Source: Acidaminobacter sp. JC074 (lineage in GTDB: Bacteria; Bacillota; Clostridia; Peptostreptococcales; Acidaminobacteraceae). Taken from it: a stretch of DNA of 64,000 nt. The position numbers and the translations under genes are program-made. Positions within the stretch are counted from its first letter, which is position 1; each line of letters opens with the position of its first letter. The stretch lies in assembly GCF_022496765.1 (NCBI RefSeq), contig NZ_VANV01000001.1:310001-374000 (forward strand), read 5' to 3'. Shown here piece after piece: positions 1 to 8,114 of this stretch. The notes under the pieces were generated by a model. It saw only the letters and a program-made list of their open reading frames with translations. It did no database searches and was not told the DNA's origin.

Positions 1-335
1 AACTCATTGATGGATTTTTCTATATCCACCTTCATCATGTGAAAAATTGAATTATATGAGTATACAAAATCAAATGAATCATCCTCAAATTGAAGCTTTG
101 TCATGTCACCTTCAAGTACATTTAAAACTTGATTATGATCTTTACCAAAGTCATTAGCTACCTTAACTTGTGACTTAACAATATCAATACCGGTGGTTTT
201 ATAGCCATGGCTGTAAAATAAACTCAGAGGAGGCATAGGTCCTCCAGCACCACAATCCAGTATGCTTTTTTGACTTGCCCCTTCTTGTTCACAGTATTCT
301 AAAAACCTGTATAAGGGTGTATGTTTGAATATCAT
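1..335 (-). CDS. class I SAM-dependent methyltransferase, 3' part beyond window
   Basis: Partial gene: the N-terminal 111 codons are inside the window and the rest lies beyond the left edge. The start ATG at 335 overlaps the stop of the vanW-like gene as ATGA, suggesting translational coupling. The sequence shows a methyltransferase motif I (ILDCGAGGP, about residues 25-33), an acidic residue ending strand 2 (GID) and a DSFDFVYS strand-4 motif. These mark a Rossmann-fold SAM-binding domain. The substrate cannot be inferred. It was recognised by translating the minus strand from 335 to the window edge. Confidence 0.8.
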   Translation of the reverse strand, partial: MIFKHTPLYRFLEYCEQEGASQKSILDCGAGGPMPPLSLFYSHGYKTTGIDIVKSQVKVANDFGKDHNQVLNVLEGDMTKLQFEDDSFDFVYSYNSIFHMMKVDIEKSINE

Positions 336-1168
336 AAATCCTCTCTTTCAAATGTCTTTGGTGGGTTTAGAAGTGGTGAGTACATCATCAGTGCCTTGTT
401 TTCACACACTCTGTGGTCATCTAGTAAGTTCATATTTAGGTCAAACACTTTACGGTCAATGGTATTATGTCTGATGTAAGTCCCCCAGTAGCCCTGTGTA
501 ATCTCATGAGACGACTCATAGATTTCATAACTTAAATACCTTGGATGGGTCGACCTAATCTCGCCTATAAGATGCTGTTCATCCACCTTCAACTTAATTT
601 GATAAGTTTCGTTGCTTGTGTTTTTAAACTGAAAATCTCTATAATTATAAACACAAGTCGCACCAGAACCAAAAGGTTGTGTTCTTTTGGAATCTGGAAA
701 TACATCATAAGAATGTCGATGTCGTTCAGTTACCTGCAAAGGCGTATGTAGTACCATCCAAAAGAGCATATTAGATAACTGACATAAACCACCACCTACA
801 CCTAGTTTATACTTACCATGGTCTAAAACCATGCCATCTACATAACCTTTTCTATAAGTAGGCCTACCAATCAATTGCCAATAAGAGAAGGTCTGATTCG
901 GTTTAATTATTAGACCATCCATACTTTTAATGGCTATCTTGAGATTCTTAATTTTATTGTCATCAATGTATCTGTCTACATCTTTAAGATGCCTTCTAAG
1001 GGGCGTCTGGTGTGTAAACACAAGATGCTCAAGGCTATCATCTAAGAGACTTCCCACATAATTTTCTTTTGAAAAAGTCCAGCCTAGATATCTTTTAACT
1101 GTATAATACCTTTTCCCCAGAGCTAATCTTAGTTTAGATCGCTTTATAGGCTTTAAATTATTATCCAT
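332..1168 (-). CDS. VanW family protein
   Basis: 278-residue protein of the VanW family, first known from vanB-type glycopeptide resistance clusters; its biochemical role is not established. The conserved core is visible at roughly residues 85-215: an NQTFSYW segment, a GGGLCQLSN motif and an R-HSYDVFP motif, all typical of VanW. No signal peptide is evident. There are no vanA/B ligase, vanX or vanRS genes nearby, so a role in vancomycin resistance should not be assumed. It starts with ATG behind AGGA, has its own putative promoter, and its stop overlaps the start of the downstream methyltransferase. Confidence 0.85.
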   Translation of the reverse strand: MDNNLKPIKRSKLRLALGKRYYTVKRYLGWTFSKENYVGSLLDDSLEHLVFTHQTPLRRHLKDVDRYIDDNKIKNLKIAIKSMDGLIIKPNQTFSYWQLIGRPTYRKGYVDGMVLDHGKYKLGVGGGLCQLSNMLFWMVLHTPLQVTERHRHSYDVFPDSKRTQPFGSGATCVYNYRDFQFKNTSNETYQIKLKVDEQHLIGEIRSTHPRYLSYEIYESSHEITQGYWGTYIRHNTIDRKVFDLNMNLLDDHRVCENKALMMYSPLLNPPKTFEREDL

Positions 1169-1193
1169 ATTGTTATCCTAGTCTATTATGTTT

Positions 1194-1209
1194 ACAGTCA
1201 GAAGACTGT
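1194..1209. promoter_or_regulatory. inverted repeat in the vanW-like leader
   Basis: Perfect 6-bp inverted repeat ACAGTC-N4-GACTGT, lying 26-41 bp upstream of the vanW-like start and downstream of the putative -10 box. It could be an operator or an RNA hairpin in the 5' leader. No U-tract follows on the minus strand, so it is not a terminator for that strand. Confidence 0.35.
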
Positions 1210-1240
1210 AGACTCTTTTTAGTATAAATACCTTACTTAT

Positions 1241-1270
1241 ATTATAACTTAAGGAAATCAGATTTGTTGA
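1241..1270 (-). promoter_or_regulatory. putative sigma-A promoter for the vanW-like gene
   Basis: On the minus strand a perfect -10 TATAAT (1241-1246) sits 18 bp from a weaker -35 TCAACA (1265-1270). It is about 75 bp upstream of the vanW-like start, in the only sizeable gap before that gene, and just downstream of a possible terminator of the preceding unit. Confidence 0.45.
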
Positions 1271-1289
1271 TTTTTCAAAAATTATCCAT

Positions 1290-1315
1290 AAAAAAAGAGA
1301 GTATTTTAACTCACT
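1290..1315 (-). terminator. weak intrinsic terminator after the GNAT gene
   Basis: Minus-strand hairpin with a 7-bp stem (one mismatch, AGTGAGT against ACTCTCT) and a 6-nt loop, followed by a run of seven T. It overlaps the stop codon of the 1314-2051 GNAT gene and would separate it from the vanW-like promoter. The stem is short, so efficiency is doubtful. Confidence 0.4.
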
Positions 1316-2051
1316 ACAGTTTGCCGCACACTTCTTCTACCCAAATGTAAGCTGGAACCTCTTCTTTTAACACAAATCCCAAAGATTCAGCCAAGGTTTG
1401 AGACGCAATCCTATATGGCCATGTACACCAATCAGGTTGAATATCTTGATCCAACAAGTACTTGATAAGGGCCATGGATGCCATCTTTCCATAACCTTTA
1501 CCTCTGAAATTTTCTAGTGTTTCTACATTGATTTCAGCGTGTCCTTTACCTAACATAAAACCTGCACAGAAACTCACGCTCTTACCTTCTTGATAGATTC
1601 TTGCCACAGGATATTCTATAGTTGACCCGTTTTCACTTTCAAATACAATCTCTACCTTATTGTCTTCTAGTCTCTTTTCAAAGACTTCTTTATCCAGTTC
1701 AAATATGAATCTCTTGTCCAAGATACCTTTATGACGCTTGAAAACTTGATCTAAAACATTTTGCCATTCAAGTGTCGGTGCAAATAATATGGCTTCTTTC
1801 TTTTGATTATTCTTCAGATATGTAAATATTATTTCATCCACCTTATCAAGTACATTCTCAGCTTGAGGATTGCCTGTAAGGTAATGAAAATCAAAAGGTG
1901 TAAAAAGTACCATCACCTGTGGATCTGTTTCATCATCCACATATAAGTGACCTTGATACTGACCTTCAAAGTGTGCATAAATAACAGGTACATTATGTGT
2001 AAACACATTAAAATCATTCTTATACTTACTTAAATTATTAACTTCTATCAT
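1314..2051 (-). CDS. GNAT family N-acetyltransferase
   Basis: 245 residues. The C-terminal third carries a GNAT acetyl-CoA signature (N-FRGKGYGK-A, about residues 181-190) followed by the ASQ-LAESLGF segment typical of the final GNAT helix. The N-terminal 130 residues are a family-specific extension like that of the Bacillus GNAT_acetyltran group (PF12746-like). Substrate unknown. ATG start with AAGGA five bases upstream. The gene starts three bases before the stop of the upstream flavodoxin gene, so they are probably co-transcribed. Confidence 0.8.
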   Translation of the reverse strand: MIEVNNLSKYKNDFNVFTHNVPVIYAHFEGQYQGHLYVDDETDPQVMVLFTPFDFHYLTGNPQAENVLDKVDEIIFTYLKNNQKKEAILFAPTLEWQNVLDQVFKRHKGILDKRFIFELDKEVFEKRLEDNKVEIVFESENGSTIEYPVARIYQEGKSVSFCAGFMLGKGHAEINVETLENFRGKGYGKMASMALIKYLLDQDIQPDWCTWPYRIASQTLAESLGFVLKEEVPAYIWVEEVCGKL

Positions 2052-2053
2052 AA

Positions 2054-2626
2054 CTATTCCTTGATGTTATCTACTAAGACACTCAACAACAGTTTTGCCT
2101 CATCGCCCTGATAGATACTCAAATCATCCTTATCCTTCATCCCAATCATGCCAATATAATCTAATTTAGAATGTTCGGCATATCGTCTGATACCTTCTTC
2201 GAAGACACCAGCACCTTTTTCAATACCATAACCACATGTTGTCACAATACCAATTTTCTTGTCTTGCCATAAGCATGGCCCTTCTACTTCACCATAGTAC
2301 TTGTTCATCGTGTAAACCATTCTATCGAGCAGGGCTTTCATAGGTGGCGTACAATACCAAGAGTATATTGGTGTAGCCAGTATGATACAATCAGATTTTA
2401 AGACACTTTTAAAGATTTCATCACAATCGTCCTCTTTGGGGCATCCAGGTCCATCAAACACATCTTGACAAGTCCAGCATGCTGTACAAGGCTCAATATG
2501 TTTGTCCCTTAAAGTGATGTAATCCACTTCAATACCCTCTTCTTCTAAAGACCTTATCAATGTTTTTGTTAACGTCTCTGTATTTCTATCTTTTCTAAAG
2601 CTTCCCATTAGAATGCAAACTCTCAT
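2054..2626 (-). CDS. flavodoxin-fold NAD(P)H-dependent FMN oxidoreductase
   Basis: 190 residues with the flavodoxin_2 / NADPH-dependent FMN reductase fold. An N-terminal phosphate-binding loop (MGSFRKDRNTETL) binds FMN phosphate; the strand ILATPIYSWYCTPPMKALLDR is the second FMN contact. A CTACWTC cluster near residues 48-54 with a further CP resembles the cysteine region of iron-sulfur flavoproteins, although a full Fe-S motif is not certain. Likely a cytosolic quinone, nitro- or azo-compound reductase. Strong GGAGG site four bases before ATG. It sits 2 bp from the downstream GNAT. Confidence 0.85.
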   Translation of the reverse strand: MRVCILMGSFRKDRNTETLTKTLIRSLEEEGIEVDYITLRDKHIEPCTACWTCQDVFDGPGCPKEDDCDEIFKSVLKSDCIILATPIYSWYCTPPMKALLDRMVYTMNKYYGEVEGPCLWQDKKIGIVTTCGYGIEKGAGVFEEGIRRYAEHSKLDYIGMIGMKDKDDLSIYQGDEAKLLLSVLVDNIKE

Positions 2627-2712
2627 TAAGCCTCCGTACTCATACTTGCAATTAAAACATTATCTATTTTTCATATTTTCGTGCTACTTTATAAACAGCA
2701 CAATTATAATCT

Positions 2713-3651
2713 TTATTTAACCTCTTCTAAGCTATATGAAACCAACTGATTGTCATAGAATTCAAACGTTAAACTATAGTCCCTACCAACATTTAAACTC
2801 ATGTCTTTAAATAGCTTGTCTTTTTTTAGTAGATAGAAGTCGTTGTCTACAAGACCTACATCTTCTTTCTGAATACTAAAAACATACTTATCAGCATGAT
2901 TGTCATCATATAAAAATGTCACCTTCTTGTAGTTCAGTAAAGATTCCCAGCCAAGATAACTTACAACTAAATTATATTCCTTATCAAAAGCATCCTCTAA
3001 ATAGCTTATGAGTGCTTCTTTATCATCTTCATCACTAGAAAAAGTTATATTAAGAACAACATGCTCATCTCTTAAAGAGGCATAATTGTATATAATCGAA
3101 ACAAAATTGAAACGGTCTTCTCCAAGAATTACTTCCTCTATATGCGGATATGCTTTTGACCTCTTAGCAAGTACTTCCTCAGTTGCCTTGTCTGGCGTTG
3201 TATAATAACCTTTATTAAAAAAATAAGGCTTAGTCCACCTATCATAATGAACATCTTTTCTCGCTTCATAGCCGTCTGCTTCAATATCATGCGATTCAAT
3301 CTCTAAACGATCTGAAAAGTAGACAGTTATGGAAGGATAATAGTTTTCAAGACTGTAGTGTTTACCATAATCATCTAATATTTTCTTATAGTTTTCAGGA
3401 TTCGAAATGAATGTTTCAATATCCTTGTACATATTTTCATCAAACTCAATATCCGCATAACTTGTAAAATACAAATACACGAATATACCGCTTTGCGCTT
3501 TCATGATTTCATAGTCTTCTATTAAGGTGTACCTCTCTTGAAAATCTTCAAGATAAGCCTCAAACTCTTTTGTTCTTAAGCGAGATACTACTTCACATGA
3601 AGTCAATGTCATCAATACGACTAGAAGTAGAATAAATAATGTTTTTTTCAA
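2713..3651 (-). CDS. lipoprotein of unknown function
   Basis: 312 residues. The N-terminus is a lipoprotein signal peptide: two Lys, a hydrophobic stretch and a lipobox LTSC with Cys at about residue 19, so it should be anchored on the outer face of the membrane. The mature part is rich in Asp, Glu and aromatic residues; I see no catalytic motif. The start codon is TTG (3649-3651), supported by GGAG six bases upstream. It stands alone between two gaps of 87 and 141 bp. Confidence 0.7.
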   Translation of the reverse strand: MKKTLFILLLVVLMTLTSCEVVSRLRTKEFEAYLEDFQERYTLIEDYEIMKAQSGIFVYLYFTSYADIEFDENMYKDIETFISNPENYKKILDDYGKHYSLENYYPSITVYFSDRLEIESHDIEADGYEARKDVHYDRWTKPYFFNKGYYTTPDKATEEVLAKRSKAYPHIEEVILGEDRFNFVSIIYNYASLRDEHVVLNITFSSDEDDKEALISYLEDAFDKEYNLVVSYLGWESLLNYKKVTFLYDDNHADKYVFSIQKEDVGLVDNDFYLLKKDKLFKDMSLNVGRDYSLTFEFYDNQLVSYSLEEVK

Positions 3652-3792
3652 TTACAGCTCCTATGAATATTTCCAGCATCTCTGAAATCCTAATGTGTGA
3701 TATATTAACCAATATCCATTCAGTATTATTACTTAAACAAAATCAATAATTTCTATCCTAGCATCTCAATTGCTACATTTCTCCAAGCTCCG

Positions 3793-4374
3793 TTAGAGTG
3801 TATGACCCTTCCATACAAGAAAGCGGTCCCATCTCTTTTTTAGAGAACTTCTATTGTCCTCTTTTAAAGCAAGGCCACATGCTTTTCCAATATGATCAAC
3901 AACATCATCAATGGACATATCATCTGTATGAATATGGCCTGGGAAGAAATCATCTGATAAATGATCAATACATCTATCAATTTGAGCTATGGCCCATGAA
4001 TTTTTCTTTTCCCCTCTTTTTCTTAACCTCTTATAAAGGGTCTCTCTAGAAGTTCTTAATGTAAAATGATGAAAGTTCTCTTTATCCAAATGATCTGTCA
4101 TTTCTTTGAAGAAGCCCTTATCTGTCACAGTCATTGGACAAATTAAAATACCATCAAAATTTTCTTCGAAATAACTCAACATCTCAGCATTACAGGTTCT
4201 CCAAACACTGTAGTCTTGAAAATCACTCCTCATAATCTTCTTAGGCATATTTGCCCTTATATAAAAACCTGTTCTTTCAGGATCGAAAACATAGGCATTA
4301 TCCAGTCTTTTCTCAAGTTCAAAGGCTGTTTGAGTCTTACCGCTACCAAAACCGCCATTAATCCATATTATCAT
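3793..4374 (-). CDS. tmrB: TmrB-like ATP-binding tunicamycin resistance protein
   Basis: 193 residues, about the length of Bacillus TmrB. The Walker A loop NGGFGSGKT is at residues 6-14 after the MIIWING start; further TmrB-type segments are DFQDYSVWR, ILICPMTV and KNSWAIAQIDRC. TmrB is a membrane-associated ATP-binding protein that confers tunicamycin resistance, probably by binding the drug. The overall likeness to TmrB is strong from memory of the family, but resistance is an inference. ATG with GGAG upstream; long flanking gaps suggest a separate unit. Confidence 0.85.
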   Translation of the reverse strand: MIIWINGGFGSGKTQTAFELEKRLDNAYVFDPERTGFYIRANMPKKIMRSDFQDYSVWRTCNAEMLSYFEENFDGILICPMTVTDKGFFKEMTDHLDKENFHHFTLRTSRETLYKRLRKRGEKKNSWAIAQIDRCIDHLSDDFFPGHIHTDDMSIDDVVDHIGKACGLALKEDNRSSLKKRWDRFLVWKGHTL

Positions 4375-4520
4375 TTCTTACTCCATCTCATTTCACAAAA
4401 TGCATACCTAATTAAGTCTACAACAAATATTCCCAATTTACCATTAAGATAGTCTTAAAACTACCTATCATACAAGCAGATAATGATTTCTAATCCTATC
4501 AGAGAACATGGATTCAAACA

Positions 4521-5165
4521 TCATTTACTTTGATTGAACAACCATTCATAAAGTTCAGGATTGTTGTATGTCCTAGTCCATGAGTCGTGTCTTAAGTCAG
4601 GATAGACTGTAAACTTAACATTACCACCACATTCTTCTAAAACATCAACCAGTCTTTTAGAAGCTTCTAAAGGTACAACATTGTCTTTTGCACCATGAAA
4701 AACCCATACTGGCATATCCTTTAAAATCTCAACAGAGTTTTTATGAACCATGCCTCCACAGATAGGAACAAGCGCTGCAAACTCTTTAGGATGTTTAACT
4801 GCTAATGTCCAAGTACCATAACCACCCATACTGAGTCCTGTTAAGTAAACCTTGTTAAGATTCACCTTGTATGAAGCTTTAATAGACTTAAGAAGTTCAT
4901 AGAGTTCGTCCATCAACATGCCCCAGTTGGTGTTTCTAGGACATTGGGGTGAAACAACAATTGCATCTAGGCTGTTTGTTTCAAGATACTTAGGTAATCC
5001 TTGCGTCTTAAGATAAGCCAAATTGTCCCCAACTTCACCTGCACCGTGTAAGAATAAAATTAAAGGCCACTCATCTTTTTTATCATAATCATCTGGTAGA
5101 TAAAGCAGATAATCTAAAGAAACTTTTTTCAGTATTTCTTTTTCAAATGTCATATTTTTTTGCAT
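4521..5165 (-). CDS. alpha/beta hydrolase, phospholipase/carboxylesterase type
   Basis: 214 residues. Alpha/beta-hydrolase fold: the oxyanion region is FLHGAGEVGDN (about residues 37-47), the nucleophile elbow is GLSMGGYG with Ser near 112, the acid is in GAKDNVVP and the catalytic His is in RHDSW near 193. It resembles the dienelactone hydrolase / prolyl-oligopeptidase-like esterases that act on small esters. No signal peptide, so cytosolic. It lies 11 bp downstream of the HAD hydrolase gene and is likely in the same operon. Confidence 0.85.
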   Translation of the reverse strand: MQKNMTFEKEILKKVSLDYLLYLPDDYDKKDEWPLILFLHGAGEVGDNLAYLKTQGLPKYLETNSLDAIVVSPQCPRNTNWGMLMDELYELLKSIKASYKVNLNKVYLTGLSMGGYGTWTLAVKHPKEFAALVPICGGMVHKNSVEILKDMPVWVFHGAKDNVVPLEASKRLVDVLEECGGNVKFTVYPDLRHDSWTRTYNNPELYEWLFNQSK

Positions 5166-5176
5166 AACTTTCCCCT

Positions 5177-5851
5177 TTATAATATAGTCAACAAGTCTTT
5201 AGTCCTTGAAATGCACATATCAATGTATGCATGATAATCATGACCCTCTTCATAACGATTGATAAAATGTCTTGTCAAAAGTGTCGTCATACCAAGTGTT
5301 TTGGCACCCCTTAGTTCATCAGAACCACCATCTCCTATAAAGATGCATTCGTCTGGCTTACATCCTAATCTTTCGAGAGCTGTTTGGTAAATCATTGGAT
5401 CTGGCTTTAAACAACCTACTTCATATGAAAATATGGTTTCATCAAATAAACCAGCTAAAGGCGATGTCTGCCAGTGCATAACATCTATGCTATCGGCATT
5501 GCTGACAATAGCCAGTTTATAACCTCTGTTTTTTAAGACTTCTAATGTCTCGATCACTTCAGGCTCGACATCTTCCACAGCTCTCTTAAAGCGCTTGATT
5601 CTAATGTCCACCAAGTCTCTTATCATGGACTCACTTGCCTTTACAGATGTAAGACCTACAAGTTCTTCTAAAATAGATTCAGGATCTAAATTCTTTCCTG
5701 AGGCTCTTTTTTTATACAAACCTTCATGAGCAGTAATCTCATTCCACCTGTTTTCACTAATAGAAAGAAGATCATACTCATTAGCACCTTTAGTGTATTT
5801 CGGCACAATCAGTGTGAAAAACAAATCAAATAACAATGCTTTTTTCTTCAT
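5177..5851 (-). CDS. HAD family hydrolase
   Basis: 224 residues. HAD motif I is FDLFFTL with nucleophile Asp9; the second acidic residue of DxD is replaced by Phe, as in haloacid-dehalogenase-type members. Motif II is VSNAD (about 117-121), the motif III lysine is in LKPDP, and motif IV is GDGGSDE. An alpha-helical cap lies between motifs I and II (residues 20-105). Likely a phosphatase or dehalogenase on a small metabolite. ATG with AGAGG upstream; 10 bp from the LUD gene. Confidence 0.85.
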   Translation of the reverse strand: MKKKALLFDLFFTLIVPKYTKGANEYDLLSISENRWNEITAHEGLYKKRASGKNLDPESILEELVGLTSVKASESMIRDLVDIRIKRFKRAVEDVEPEVIETLEVLKNRGYKLAIVSNADSIDVMHWQTSPLAGLFDETIFSYEVGCLKPDPMIYQTALERLGCKPDECIFIGDGGSDELRGAKTLGMTTLLTRHFINRYEEGHDYHAYIDMCISRTKDLLTIL

Positions 5852-5861
5852 GTCTACCTCT

Positions 5862-6470
5862 CTAAAAGCCCAGCTCTTTATTAATCAAATAGACTTTCAT
5901 ACGACCTTTTGTATTTTGTCCTCTTATAATCGACAGATAATTACAGACTCTTACACCTTGATGACATGTATCACAGGACATTTCCATGCTACAAGGTGAT
6001 GCTATTTTAGCACGTTTGGCATTTTTAGGTGTCGCCACATTTAATACTCTTTTGATACCAGCTTGTTCATTTAAGGTCAGCTTGTTGATACCCACAAGAA
6101 CCAAGACCCTATCAGGTCCATATGTCATGGCAGCTACCCTGTTACCACTATGGTCAACATTAATTATTTTGCCGTCTTCTGTAATGGCATTAGAAGATGT
6201 GATGTAACAGTCAGACAAAAGCGCCTGTTTCTTAAGCTTTCGTACTTGGTCTTTATCTTCTGAAAGAGTCTTATCATAAACTACTTTACCTAATTTTAAA
6301 GCCATATCACTTATCTCGTAATGCTTTAATGTTTGAGAGTTTCCAATACCTATTGTCTCATGTTTTCTCATCTCATTTTCAATAGACACCAATAAATCTT
6401 TTTCTGACTCAAAGTATTTAAACTCAATATTTCTATCTTCAAAATTATTCTTAATATCATTCAATCTCAA
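5862..6470 (-). CDS. LUD domain protein (lactate utilization LutC/YkgG-like)
   Basis: 202 residues. LUD (DUF162) domain: ETIGIGNSQTL near the N-terminus, a central CYITSSNAITEDGKIINVD segment (quoted in part) and GPDRVLVLVGINK. Three Cys in the C-terminal region (C-M-M-SCDTCHQG) could bind metal. LutC acts with LutA/B in lactate oxidation, but those partners are absent here, so this is one of the many stand-alone LUD proteins of unknown substrate. The start is TTG at 6470, with AAGGAG ten bases upstream; no in-frame ATG fits. Confidence 0.85.
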   Translation of the reverse strand: MRLNDIKNNFEDRNIEFKYFESEKDLLVSIENEMRKHETIGIGNSQTLKHYEISDMALKLGKVVYDKTLSEDKDQVRKLKKQALLSDCYITSSNAITEDGKIINVDHSGNRVAAMTYGPDRVLVLVGINKLTLNEQAGIKRVLNVATPKNAKRAKIASPCSMEMSCDTCHQGVRVCNYLSIIRGQNTKGRMKVYLINKELGF

Positions 6471-6515
6471 CTTGATTTATCTCCTTAAATCTATCAATAA
6501 CCAAACCCTCTAGGC

Positions 6516-6722
6516 TTACATGAAAAAAATATAGACTATCAATCCAAAGATACCGACGCCTATAAAAATGACCCCACCAAATCTTGTGTGTGCTATGTAG
6601 AAATCACTTGGTTCACCTTCAGTACTTGATTTCCAAGACTCCGTTATCATATAGAAAATATCTGGTTTGACTAGCATGACTGAACCAAAGACAATTAAAA
6701 ATAATATCGTTAATAAGTTCAT
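6516..6722 (-). CDS. DUF6199-like small membrane protein
   Basis: 68 residues with two predicted membrane segments (about residues 1-20 and 48-67) flanking a short loop with the motif ESWKS-EGEPSD-YI-R-GG. This arrangement matches the DUF6199 family, sometimes labelled natural-product biosynthesis protein, whose function is unknown. AAGGAG lies eight bases before ATG. Packed between the LUD and DUF4256 genes. Confidence 0.7.
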   Translation of the reverse strand: MNLLTILFLIVFGSVMLVKPDIFYMITESWKSSTEGEPSDFYIAHTRFGGVIFIGVGIFGLIVYIFFM

Positions 6723-6734
6723 TTAAAACGCTCC

Positions 6735-7274
6735 TTATAGTTTAAGTGCACCTCTAAAACCCCTATCTGAAAAATAAGCATCCGCACCATTATGATAAGT
6801 AAAGACGGTCTTATATCTATTATCACAATAAAGCGCACCACCTAAAGATCGAATAGAATCAGGTGTCTGTATCCAAGATGATGTTTTGGTATCATAGTCA
6901 CCCATGTCTTGTAGTCTCTTATAGTCTTTTTCACTTAGAATGTCTATTTTCATAACTTCCGCCATATGAATCGCACTGTCTTTTGGCTTATGTTTTTTTC
7001 TTGCCTCTAAGGCTTCATGGTCATAACATATAGATCGTCTGCCTTTGGGTGATTCCTTTGAACAGTCAAAGAATACATATTTATCAGAGGATGCCTCATA
7101 ATAGACAAAACTTGGCTGACCTCCTGATGATTCCATTTCTTGAAGTGACCAGACCTTGTCTAAGTTATCTAGCAGTCTCTTTTCTATATCTGACCAAGCA
7201 ATCTCAGGGTAATGATCTTTATTCTTTTCAAATCGCTCTTTTAAGATACCTAGAAGTCCTTCATAGCTAGCCAT
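6735..7274 (-). CDS. DUF4256 family protein
   Basis: 179 residues, full length for DUF4256. Characteristic segments include WSLQEMESSGGQP, FFDCSKESPKGRRSICYD, DTKTSSWIQTP, LGGALYCDNRY and FTYHNGADAYF. The family is widespread in Firmicutes and other bacteria; its function is not known to me. Cytosolic, no membrane segment. GGAGG five bases before ATG. It follows the tandem-GNAT gene at 10 bp. Confidence 0.88.
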   Translation of the reverse strand: MASYEGLLGILKERFEKNKDHYPEIAWSDIEKRLLDNLDKVWSLQEMESSGGQPSFVYYEASSDKYVFFDCSKESPKGRRSICYDHEALEARKKHKPKDSAIHMAEVMKIDILSEKDYKRLQDMGDYDTKTSSWIQTPDSIRSLGGALYCDNRYKTVFTYHNGADAYFSDRGFRGALKL

Positions 7275-7283
7275 GCATACCTC

Positions 7284-8114
7284 CTAAACTTTTTTAGTAG
7301 CAAACTCTGCAGTATAAACTACCTTAAATCCCAACTTATCATATAGATGTCTGGCCTTATTACCAACCACACAAAAGAGGTCTACACAATCATGTTCATC
7401 TAAAATCTGGTTGCATATGTATTTGATAAAGCCACTGCCAATGCCCTGATTATGATGAGATGTTTTAACAGACACACTCGATAACTCTTTACCCTCTAAG
7501 TGGGCATATGCAACAATCTCTTTACTCTTTGTATAAACCAGTCTGTCCTTACTTGTTTTATGCCAATGTTCTTTCATTTGAGTACTCGGCTTTTCTATAA
7601 TCGAATCAGGAAAATCACCTGTAGATAGTCTCATTTCATGAAAGGCTCTGGCATATAACTCATGAGCAGACTCATAATCATCATCCTTGTACTGTCTTAC
7701 TGGTAAATCACCGCATTCAAACTTGTCTCCATTATAGGTCATGTATGTTGAAGAAAACTTTCTTAAATAAGCATTTTTTATAGCAAAGGCTTTTGAAATA
7801 TCTGTATCTAATTTATACATGGTTAAAATCAGTTCAGCCTGATCTTTATCAATCATATCTTCACCGATCTCTAATGCCCTTTGACCTAGGCCCTTGTTTC
7901 TATACTTAGGATCTATATAAACATAGAGATAAGCATGTTTGCCTTGTTCTATCTGAATAAGACCAAGAAGATCATCACCATTTACAATCTTGTATAAATC
8001 ATGACTCTTTTTCTCAAGGGCTGATGTCAGCTCTACATCTGCATCATAAAAATCTAACTGATCTTTTGCATTTACAAAGTCACTATTTTTCATTTTTTCT
8101 ATTTGAATATTCAT
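7284..8114 (-). CDS. tandem-domain GNAT acetyltransferase
   Basis: 276 residues with two GNAT folds. The N-terminal copy has the acetyl-CoA loop YRNKGLGQRAL (about residues 72-82); the C-terminal copy has NQGIGSGFI (about 223-231) and ends with the ARHLYDKLGFK helix typical of an active GNAT. One domain may be a degenerate structural copy. Substrate unknown. ATG at 8114 overlaps the stop of the upstream S41 peptidase by four bases (ATGA), a translational-coupling arrangement. Confidence 0.8.
   Translation of the reverse strand: MNIQIEKMKNSDFVNAKDQLDFYDADVELTSALEKKSHDLYKIVNGDDLLGLIQIEQGKHAYLYVYIDPKYRNKGLGQRALEIGEDMIDKDQAELILTMYKLDTDISKAFAIKNAYLRKFSSTYMTYNGDKFECGDLPVRQYKDDDYESAHELYARAFHEMRLSTGDFPDSIIEKPSTQMKEHWHKTSKDRLVYTKSKEIVAYAHLEGKELSSVSVKTSHHNQGIGSGFIKYICNQILDEHDCVDLFCVVGNKARHLYDKLGFKVVYTAEFATKKV

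Noticed and set aside
332..1168. Vancomycin resistance cluster
   Set aside because: Only a VanW-like gene is present; ligase, VanX, VanH and the two-component system are absent.
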